Below are positions 6,047 through 10,293 of a stretch of DNA of 10,293 bases, piece after piece. Position 1 is the first letter of the stretch; each line of letters begins with the position of its first letter. The stretch comes from Umezawaea sp049997955. Lineage in GTDB: Bacteria; Actinomycetota; Actinomycetes; Mycobacteriales; Pseudonocardiaceae. The position numbers were made by a program, and so were the translations under genes. Under the pieces are notes generated by a model. It ran no database searches. It was not told the DNA's origin and worked only from the letters and a program-made list of their open reading frames with translations. The DNA is taken from NCBI GenBank assembly GCA_049997955.1, contig JAEBDY010000038.1, positions 1 to 10,293 of the forward strand. Direction: 5' to 3'.

Positions 6047-6091
6047 CTGGACGGCCGTGCACGTGACGTCATCAGCGGAGGATACCCGCGG

Positions 6092-6676
6092 TCACGCCTC
6101 GGCTACCGGACGCCCGAACGTCACCGCGTCGAGCACCGCTTCGGGCACGGAGTCGCGGATCTGCGCGTCGGGCCTGGCGCCCAGCGCGTCGTTGACGGTC
6201 GAGAACGCGAGGCGGAGCGCGACGAACACGGTGATGCCGAAGATCTCGGCGTCGCTGAACCCGTTGTCGCGCAACACCTGCACGTCCGCGCCGCTGGTCC
6301 CGTTCGGATCGCGGGCGACCTTGCGGGCCCACGCCGCCATCGCCCGCTCGGCGCCGGTCAGGTTCGCGTCGTCGCCCCGGAGCACGGCGGCGGCCGTGTC
6401 CGGGTCGGTCGCGTCGGCGAGCCTGCCGCCCCACGCGAGCGAGCAGTAGGAGTCGCCGTGCGCGGACGCGCAGGCCGCGACGAGGACGCCGCGCTGCCGG
6501 ACCGTGAGGCCGTGGGCGGACACCGCGTCCCCCAGCAGGTCGAAGATCCCGGTCAGGGTGGACGGCTGGTAGGCCCACAGCCTGGACAGGTTCATCACGT
6601 AGCCGACGTCGGCCACGTCCTCCGCGAACAGGCGCCTGCCCGCGTCGTCCGGTTCAGGGGCGTCGAGGAAGCTCAT
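6092..6676 (-). CDS. Carboxymuconolactone decarboxylase/AhpD-like protein with degenerate active site, 194 aa
   Basis: I chose the ATG at 6674-6676 (MSFLDAPEPDD), with GGACGG 8 nt upstream. A GTG 9 bp earlier is possible. The helical pattern with LTVRQRGVLVAACASAHGDSYCSLAWGGRLAD matches the alkylhydroperoxidase/carboxymuconolactone decarboxylase fold. Proteins of this group that reduce peroxides have CxxCxxxH. Here the same place reads Asp75-Ser-Tyr-Cys78-Ser-Leu-Ala-Trp82, so the first cysteine and the histidine are replaced, although a Cys69 sits nearby. A thiol-peroxidase role is therefore doubtful. The gene lies 21 bp after the esterase gene and is probably co-transcribed with it. Confidence 0.75.
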   Translation of the reverse strand: MSFLDAPEPDDAGRRLFAEDVADVGYVMNLSRLWAYQPSTLTGIFDLLGDAVSAHGLTVRQRGVLVAACASAHGDSYCSLAWGGRLADATDPDTAAAVLRGDDANLTGAERAMAAWARKVARDPNGTSGADVQVLRDNGFSDAEIFGITVFVALRLAFSTVNDALGARPDAQIRDSVPEAVLDAVTFGRPVAEA

Positions 6677-6697
6677 CGCGGACACCGTCCATGGTGG

Positions 6698-7585
6698 TCA
6701 GGTGGTGATCCCGAACGCCTCGCCGAGCGCTTCCGCCGCCACGAGGCTCCGGGTGGACCGCCCCATGATGAACGGTGGCCGCCCCGGACCGGGGACGACG
6801 TGCCCACCGCCGTGGATCGTGTACAGCGTGACCGGAGCCCGGCCGTCCTGCCGGTGGTCGGTCCGCTCGACGCTCGTCCGGTCCCCGGCGCGGCGGCCGA
6901 GGTCGTGCGACGTGGGCGCCGCGGTGATGCCGTTGCGGTCGGCGAAGTAGGCGGCGGTCTCGCGCGCGGACAGCCCGAGTCCGCGCGGGCGGAACCCCCA
7001 CAGGCTGGCCATGCCGCCCTCGTACGGCACGAGCCGGTCCTTCGTGCCGTGGAACAGGACCACGGGCAGCGGCGTGACCGGGACGTCGATCGACAGGAAG
7101 TTCTCCGGCACCGGCTGCGTGGCGGAGACGATCCCCACCCCGGCGAGCCGCGACGGGATCTCGTGCGCCAGCCGGATGACCATCGCCCCGCCCGCGGAGA
7201 ACCCGACGGCGTGCACGCGGGTCGCGTCGACGTGGTGGCGGTCCACCAGCAGGTCCACCACCGCGCCCGCGAAGGCGACGTCGTCGAACCCCTCCGTGCG
7301 CGCGGCGAAGGCCGACGACACCCGCGCGTCGTTCCAGTTCCGCTTGTGCCCGTCGAGGTAGGCGACCACGGCCCCGCCGCGCTCGGCGAACAGGTCGAAG
7401 CTGCGACCCGCGAACCGGCGGATGGTCTTCGCGTCCTGGTTCGAGCCGTGGAGGACGAGCACCACCGGCGCGTTCTCCACGAGACCGGGCGGGCTGACAA
7501 CGGTGAACGTCCTCCGCCGCCCGTCCACCAGCACGGCGGTGTCCTCGACCACGAGCGCACCGCCGCCCTTCCGCACGTCGACCAT
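6698..7585 (-). CDS. Alpha/beta-hydrolase esterase, PHB-depolymerase/LpqC-like, 295 aa
   Basis: I chose the ATG at 7583-7585 (MVDVRKGGGALVVED) because GGGAG lies 5 nt upstream. The oxyanion region is VLVLHGSNQDA, and the nucleophile elbow is GFSAGG with Ser130. The acid is probably Asp183 in HGTKDRLVPYEGG and the histidine His262 in IHGGGHVVPG. The DGHKRNWND segment is typical of the poly(3-hydroxybutyrate) depolymerase/LpqC branch, which also includes feruloyl-type esterases. There is no signal peptide, so unlike many relatives it should act in the cytoplasm on a small ester or oligomer. A palindrome-bearing promoter lies just upstream, and the AhpD-like gene follows closely. The substrate cannot be read from sequence. 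Confidence 0.85.
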   Translation of the reverse strand: MVDVRKGGGALVVEDTAVLVDGRRRTFTVVSPPGLVENAPVVLVLHGSNQDAKTIRRFAGRSFDLFAERGGAVVAYLDGHKRNWNDARVSSAFAARTEGFDDVAFAGAVVDLLVDRHHVDATRVHAVGFSAGGAMVIRLAHEIPSRLAGVGIVSATQPVPENFLSIDVPVTPLPVVLFHGTKDRLVPYEGGMASLWGFRPRGLGLSARETAAYFADRNGITAAPTSHDLGRRAGDRTSVERTDHRQDGRAPVTLYTIHGGGHVVPGPGRPPFIMGRSTRSLVAAEALGEAFGITT

Positions 7586-7628
7586 AACCGCTCCCTCGTC
7601 CACCTGCTTGGACTACCCGACTAAATGA

Positions 7629-7653
7629 TTGACTAACTCATGGAGTTAGTCAA
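7629..7653. promoter_or_regulatory. Perfect palindromic operator on the probable esterase promoter
   Basis: The arms TTGACTAACTC (7629-7639) and GAGTTAGTCAA (7643-7653) are a perfect 11-bp inverted repeat with a 3-bp spacer. On the minus strand the right arm supplies a -35 box TTGACT (7653-7648). Exactly 17 bp later comes AATCAT (7630-7625), a 4/6 match to a -10. A repressor bound here would cover the -35 and spacer of the esterase gene promoter. There is no U-tract in the minus direction, which argues against a terminator. TetR- or MarR-type dimers bind dyads of this shape. Confidence 0.7.
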
Positions 7654-7669
7654 CTTTTGAGGACCGGGC

Positions 7670-8617
7670 TCACACCAGCCGGATGACGTGCTTCCCCCGC
7701 ACCCCGCCCTTCTCCAGGGCCCGGTGCGCCGCCGAGATGTCGGCCAGGTCGTGCACGGTGTCGACGACGGGCCGGATCGCGCCGCTCTCCACGTACCGGG
7801 CCATCTCGGCGAAGAGCTGGTGCGTGGGGTTGCCGCTGAAGAACCGCACCCGCCGCGACCCGAACACCGTCGACGCCAGCACGTACCCGACCGAGGCCGC
7901 GGAGGCGAAGCTGATCCCGACCATGCGCCCACCCGGCGCGAGCAGCCCGCGGTAGGCGGGGAGTTCGGAGCCCACGGTGTCCAGGACGACGTCGAACTCC
8001 CCCAGGTCGCCGGGACCCGTGGTCGCGTAGTCGAACGCCTCGTGGGCGCCCAGTTCCCGGACGAGGTCCAGGTTCCTCGCGCCGGCGAGCGCCGTGACGT
8101 GCGCGCCCATCGACCGTCCCAACTGGACGACGATGCTGCCCATCCCGCCCGCGGCACCGCGCACGAGCAGCCGTTCCCCCGACTTGAGCCGGGCGTGGTC
8201 GCGCAGCGCGGTGATCGCGGTCGTGCCCGCGGGCAGCGCGGCGGCCTGCACCAGGTCGAGCCCGGCCGGGCTGAGCGACAGCTTGCGGGGCCGCACGGCC
8301 ACGTACTCGGCGGCGGACCCGCCCACGAAGTGCGACACCATCCCCCAGACGTGGTCGCCGACCTTCGGCCCGGCCACCCCCTCGGCCGCCGTCACGACCT
8401 CACCGGCGAAGTCGATGCCGGTCCGCTTCGGGAACCGACGGGGGAAGAACAACTTCAACCTGCCCGCCCGCATCATCAGCTCACCGCCGTTGACGCTGGC
8501 GCCGTGGACGCGGACCAGCACCTCACCCGGCTGGACGACGGGCATCGGCGCCTTCGCCTCGTACAGCACCTCCGGCGGCCCGTAGCGGTCGTACTGGGCC
8601 ACGCGCATCTCGTTCAC
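7670..8617 (-). CDS. Zinc-independent medium-chain dehydrogenase/quinone oxidoreductase, 315 aa
   Basis: The N-terminal GroES-like domain (VAQYDRYGPPEVL, LVRVHGASVNGGELMMRAG, FPKRTGIDFAGEVV) is followed by the NAD(P)H-binding Rossmann domain with GAAGGMGSIVVQLG at residues ~154-167 and FDVVLDTVG. The catalytic and structural zinc cysteines of alcohol dehydrogenases are absent, which points to the quinone-oxidoreductase branch. These enzymes reduce quinones or enones, usually with NADPH. The GTG start at 8617 has AGGAG 4 nt upstream; an ATG three codons on is an alternative. It is divergent from a TetR gene across a shared operator region, the classic arrangement of a repressor and the detoxifying enzyme it controls. 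It lies upstream of the esterase but separated by a promoter-like palindrome. Confidence 0.9.
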   Translation of the reverse strand: MNEMRVAQYDRYGPPEVLYEAKAPMPVVQPGEVLVRVHGASVNGGELMMRAGRLKLFFPRRFPKRTGIDFAGEVVTAAEGVAGPKVGDHVWGMVSHFVGGSAAEYVAVRPRKLSLSPAGLDLVQAAALPAGTTAITALRDHARLKSGERLLVRGAAGGMGSIVVQLGRSMGAHVTALAGARNLDLVRELGAHEAFDYATTGPGDLGEFDVVLDTVGSELPAYRGLLAPGGRMVGISFASAASVGYVLASTVFGSRRVRFFSGNPTHQLFAEMARYVESGAIRPVVDTVHDLADISAAHRALEKGGVRGKHVIRLV

Positions 8618-8635
8618 GGCACTCCTAGCGTCGAC

Positions 8636-8657
8636 AAATGGAGGACACCCTCCATTT
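8636..8657. promoter_or_regulatory. Operator O1 between oxidoreductase and TetR genes
   Basis: AAATGGAGG and CCTCCATTT are perfect 9-bp arms around ACAC. It lies 19 bp upstream of the oxidoreductase start. On the minus strand a TAGCGT (-10 of the TANNNT type) at 8668-8663 would start transcription inside O1. Its core GGAGG-N4-CCTCC is repeated in O2. TetR dimers typically bind such dyads and autoregulate divergent promoters. Confidence 0.75.
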
Positions 8658-8675
8658 CTCCGACGCTAACACGAG

Positions 8676-8697
8676 AACCGGAGGATGCCCTCCACTT
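8676..8697. promoter_or_regulatory. Operator O2 and leaderless-type promoter of the TetR gene
   Basis: GGAGG (8680-8684) and CCTCC (8689-8693) flank ATGC. The outer bases extend the dyad to 7 matches of 9. Its centre is 40 bp from that of O1, near four helical turns, allowing two dimers on one face of the DNA. TAAAGT at 8702-8707 fits the TANNNT -10 and lies 7 nt before the TetR ATG, so the mRNA could be leaderless. That would explain the missing Shine-Dalgarno. O2 covers the matching -35 region. Confidence 0.65.
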
Positions 8698-8714
8698 GAG
8701 CTAAAGTGAGAACC

Positions 8715-9374
8715 ATGCCGACCAAGCCCTCTCGGATGCCCACGGCCGAGCCCTTGCGCGTCGACGCCCGGAACAACCGCGCCCGAATCGTCGAAGCCGC
8801 CCGCGAGCTGTTCGCCGATGCGGGCCTGGACGTGACGATGACCGACATCGCCCGCCGCTCGGGCGTGGGCGTGGCGACCCTCTACCGCCGCTTCCCCACC
8901 AAGGAGTCGCTGGTCACGGAGGCGTTCGCCGAACAGATCGAGGTGTGCGCGTCCGTCGTGGACGACGCGCTGGCCGACCCGGACCCGTGGCGCGCGTTCC
9001 GCACTGTCCTGGAAAAGGTGTGCGCGATGCAGGCGGTGGACAAGGGCTTCACCGCCGCGTTCATCTCGACGTTCCCCGACGCGGTGGCCTTCGACAGCCT
9101 CCGCGCCCGCGCGGAACAGGGCTTCGGCGAACTGGCCGGACGGGCGAAGGACGCGGGCGCGCTCCGCGCCGACTTCACCCTGGACGACCTGACACTGCTG
9201 CTCATGGCCAACGGCGGCATCATCACCGAAACCCCGGAAGCAGCACTGGCGGCATCAAAACGCCTGGTCGCCCTCATGCTGCAAGCTCTCAGGGCAGACG
9301 GCGCGGAACCACTACCGCCAGGCCCCCGCCTTGGCCTGCAACACCTGATGTGCCCACCGCAGCAGAACGGCTAA
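8715..9374 (+). CDS. TetR/AcrR-family transcriptional regulator, 219 aa
   Basis: Residues ~22-68 form the TetR DNA-binding domain: ARIVEAARELFADAG, then MTDIARRSGVGVATLYRRF with the helix-turn-helix and PTKESLVTEAF. The C-terminal ligand-binding helices follow (e.g. WRAFRTVLEKV, LTLLLMANGGI). The last ~24 residues (GAEPLPPGPRLGLQ onward) look like a non-conserved tail and enter the T-poor tract. I chose the ATG at 8715. A GTG 9 bp earlier is possible but is less well placed relative to the TANNNT box. It most likely represses itself and the divergent oxidoreductase through O1/O2, with a small hydrophobic or quinone-like inducer as a guess. Its TAA overlaps an opposing stop codon. Confidence 0.9.
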   Translation: MPTKPSRMPTAEPLRVDARNNRARIVEAARELFADAGLDVTMTDIARRSGVGVATLYRRFPTKESLVTEAFAEQIEVCASVVDDALADPDPWRAFRTVLEKVCAMQAVDKGFTAAFISTFPDAVAFDSLRARAEQGFGELAGRAKDAGALRADFTLDDLTLLLMANGGIITETPEAALAASKRLVALMLQALRADGAEPLPPGPRLGLQHLMCPPQQNG

Positions 9375-9493
9375 CCGACAACCAGGCCGTGCCGCCGATC
9401 ACCGACCACCAGCTCGCACACACGAGCCTCCATCTCAGCGGAAAACGGATCCACAACCACCTCGACCAACCCGGACAACGCTTCCTGCGCCAT
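9371..9493 (-). CDS. Possible small protein, 40 aa, convergent with the TetR gene
   Basis: An ATG at 9491-9493 (MAQEALSGLVEVVVDPFSAE) has GGAGGT 7 nt upstream, a perfect Shine-Dalgarno. The frame ends at a TAG overlapping the TetR TAA. The product is acidic and valine-rich with one cysteine. The frame remains open further upstream to 9763, but that part lies mostly in a tract with almost no A on this strand, where stop codons cannot occur, so I do not accept the longer version. No family is recognised, and the small gene itself is tentative. Confidence 0.35.
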   Translation of the reverse strand: MAQEALSGLVEVVVDPFSAEMEARVCELVVGDRRHGLVVG

Positions 9494-9567
9494 GGTCACC
9501 ACCTCCACGACCATCGTGCGACACAGCTGCCGAAAGCGCACGAATACTTGCCATTCCAGCAAACAAT

Positions 9568-9787
9568 CCCCCAAGACCAAGGCGCACCACGCAACCACCA
9601 GGCCCAGCACCAGCACCAGCCAGCGAACGCAAGCGCCCAAGGAACCGCAGCCCCAGCAGAGGCACACACCCAACGAACGACAGCCCGACGGACACGCACA
9701 ACCCGAGTAGCCACCGCCCAGCGACCGCACGCACCCGAGAAGACCCCAGCCCAGCAGAAGCACGCACCGAAAGGGAGCCCAGACCCC
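9568..9787. other. T-depleted intergenic tract
   Basis: In these 220 nt the plus strand has a single T (9708). 9568-9707 is a 140-nt T-free run and 9709-9787 a 79-nt one. The tract is made of A, C and G, with short CAGCAC-type repeats near 9606. All three minus-strand frames are open for this reason alone, so open frames here are not evidence of genes. The T-poverty continues more weakly to about 10060. No promoter or gene is seen. Confidence 0.85.
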
Positions 9788-9813
9788 TCCCTGCCCCCGA
9801 TCCCCAGCGCCCT

Positions 9814-9874
9814 CATGTCCGTCCGCTACGGGTCAAGGCATCTTTCCCGCCTTGACGCGGCGCGGACGGACATG
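9814..9874. repeat. 61-nt nested inverted repeat
   Basis: The outer arms CATGTCCGTCCGC (9814-9826) and GCGGACGGACATG (9862-9874) are perfect 13-bp complements. The inner arms GTCAAGGC (9832-9839) and GCCTTGAC (9849-9856) are perfect 8-bp complements around ATCTTTCCC. A 5-nt by 5-nt internal loop separates them. It lacks a T-run after either end, so it is not a standard intrinsic terminator. A REP-like or miniature mobile element is plausible. Confidence 0.75.
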
Positions 9875-10075
9875 GAGACAATCGCGCCACGGGGGCACCC
9901 CAACCCCCACCCAACACTGGAACAAAAGACGGCCCCGGCTCCCAGCGCCCGAGGAGCCACCTGCCGCTCCCAACCACCCCAAGAGGCAGCCACAGCTCCT
10001 GCACCCCCAAGACCGCCCCCGCCCCAGCGACCGCGAGAGCCGGCCATCGCTCCCAGCGTGCTGTGGCCGATTTGA
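9875..10075. other. Non-coding, T-poor spacer
   Basis: C- and A-rich sequence between the two compound hairpins, with many short CCCCAAC/CCAGC-type runs. No frame has a coding signature and no ribosome binding site, promoter or RNA gene is recognisable. Confidence 0.5.
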
Positions 10076-10168
10076 CTCGGGGACCCCTCGATTTGACCCT
10101 TGATCGGGCTAAAAGGGCAGTCCCGAAAGCCTGCCCGATCTCCAATTTTAAGGGTCAAATCCCCCGAG
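10076..10168. repeat. 93-nt compound inverted repeat with GATTTGACC arms
   Basis: Three nested perfect stems are seen: CTCGGGG (10076-10082) with CCCCGAG (10162-10168); GATTTGACCCTT (10090-10101) with AAGGGTCAAATC (10150-10161); and GATCGGGC (10102-10109) with GCCCGATC (10133-10140). A 7-nt bulge on the left and a 9-nt bulge on the right interrupt them. The 9-mer CGATTTGAC also occurs as a direct repeat at 10068-10076 and 10089-10097. It could be the terminal region of a mobile element or a dispersed palindromic repeat. It does not look like a simple terminator. Confidence 0.75.
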
Positions 10169-10189
10169 AGCGTTATGCGTAGAACGCTC
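10168..10189. repeat. 7-bp hairpin adjoining the compound repeat
   Basis: GAGCGTT (10168-10174) and AACGCTC (10183-10189) form a perfect stem around ATGCGTAG, directly abutting the 93-nt structure. Confidence 0.5.
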
Positions 10190-10214
10190 CAGGCCGAAAA
10201 TGCCCAGAATAAGC

Positions 10215-10280
10215 GCAACGGCCTCTACCGCTAAGATCGTTTTCCTCTCACAGAAGACGATGCGCAGGAGAAGCCGTTGC
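10215..10280 (+). promoter_or_regulatory. Leader RNA hairpin that could mask a ribosome binding site and start codon
   Basis: In RNA, GCAACGGC (10215-10222) pairs perfectly with GCCGUUGC (10273-10280), which contains the UUG start. Next to it, CUCU (10223-10226) can pair with the Shine-Dalgarno bases GGAG (10267-10270, one G-U), with AA bulged. Inside, AUCGUUUUC (10236-10244) pairs with GAAGACGAU (10253-10261, one G-U) around an 8-nt loop. Together they would hide both the ribosome binding site and the start of the right-edge gene. Confidence 0.55.
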
Positions 10281-10293
10281 AACCCAAGGCTAT
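10277..10293 (+). CDS. Start of an unidentified gene cut by the window edge (possibly a transposase)
   Basis: AGGAG at 10266-10270 sits 6 nt before a TTG that begins M-Q-P-K-A, after which the window ends. The Shine-Dalgarno spacing is ideal. Five residues do not allow identification. The surrounding inverted repeats and the masked start recall the left end of an insertion sequence whose transposase is protected from read-through translation, but this is inference from layout only. Confidence 0.35.

Noticed and set aside
6064..6071. TGACGTCA palindrome before the spermidine-synthase-like gene as an operator
   Set aside because: A single 8-bp palindrome in GC-rich DNA with no second copy or clear promoter alignment is too weak to annotate.
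5732..7624. 630-residue plus-strand open frame
   Set aside because: It is antisense to three recognisable leftward genes and has a low-complexity R/H/G/P composition typical of the opposite strand of GC-rich genes.
7629..7653. The TTGACTAACTC palindrome as a transcription terminator of the oxidoreductase gene
   Set aside because: On the minus strand it is followed by TCATTTAG, not a U-tract. The arms coincide with a well-spaced promoter, so an operator fits better.
9371..9763. 130-residue minus-strand frame rich in Cys, Gly and Leu as a membrane protein
   Set aside because: Its first two thirds lie in the tract with almost no A on that strand, where stop codons cannot form and all three frames are open. 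Only the last 40 residues have a start and ribosome binding site.
1..10293. tRNA or rRNA genes as insertion target, and CRISPR arrays
   Set aside because: No cloverleaf-like tRNA sequence was seen beside the integrase, no rRNA-like sequence anywhere, and no regularly spaced identical direct repeats. The 24-bp repeat at 622-764 is coding.

Overview
The window looks like chromosome of a high-GC actinomycete, probably in the Pseudonocardiales (Saccharothrix, Lentzea or Actinosynnema-like). The evidence is very G/C-rich third codon positions from about 3.6 kb onward, many GTG starts, GTGA/ATGA gene overlaps, a TetR gene with a leaderless-type promoter, and actinomycete-style short hypothetical genes. 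The taxonomic call is inference from composition and gene style only.

Positions 1 to about 3.62 kb are one end of an integrative element with visibly lower GC than the rest. It carries two transcription units on the minus strand. The first runs 1624 to 1 and encodes a 77-aa protein, a small protein with an uncertain start, a 301-aa winged-helix DNA-binding protein with an internal SAQSGK repeat, a 48-aa protein, and possibly the start of a further gene that leaves the window. The second runs 3600 to about 1860 and is very compact: a 28-aa ORF, a large serine integrase (494 aa), a 42-aa hydrophobic ORF and an intrinsic terminator, each coding start overlapping the previous stop. Between the units lies a control region with two 33-bp direct repeats, each beginning with the palindrome GTGTACAC.

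The element has inserted into a flavin-containing monooxygenase gene. Only the C-terminal part, with the NADPH-binding half, remains to the right of the junction (about 3632-4543). The FAD-binding N-terminal half is not in the window and should lie beyond the other end of the element. The junction falls within about 40 bp of the first ORF of the integrase operon, so integration probably separates that operon from its original upstream promoter.

Positions 4.6 to 9.4 kb are ordinary chromosome. Two overlapping hypothetical genes read rightward. They meet a leftward cluster: a medium-chain dehydrogenase/quinone oxidoreductase, an esterase of the PHB-depolymerase/LpqC type, an AhpD-like protein lacking its usual CxxC, and a spermidine-synthase-like protein. 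A divergent TetR gene faces the oxidoreductase across two matching GGAGG-N4-CCTCC operators 40 bp apart. A different, perfect 11-bp-arm palindrome sits on the likely esterase promoter, so two regulators probably act on this locus.

Positions 9.4 to 10.29 kb are largely non-coding and structurally rich: a possible 40-aa ORF, a 220-nt tract with one T on the plus strand, a 61-nt nested inverted repeat, a 93-nt compound hairpin, and a leader whose RNA could pair over both the Shine-Dalgarno and the TTG start of a gene beginning at the right edge. That last arrangement resembles the protection of transposase starts in some insertion sequences, but the gene itself is cut off.
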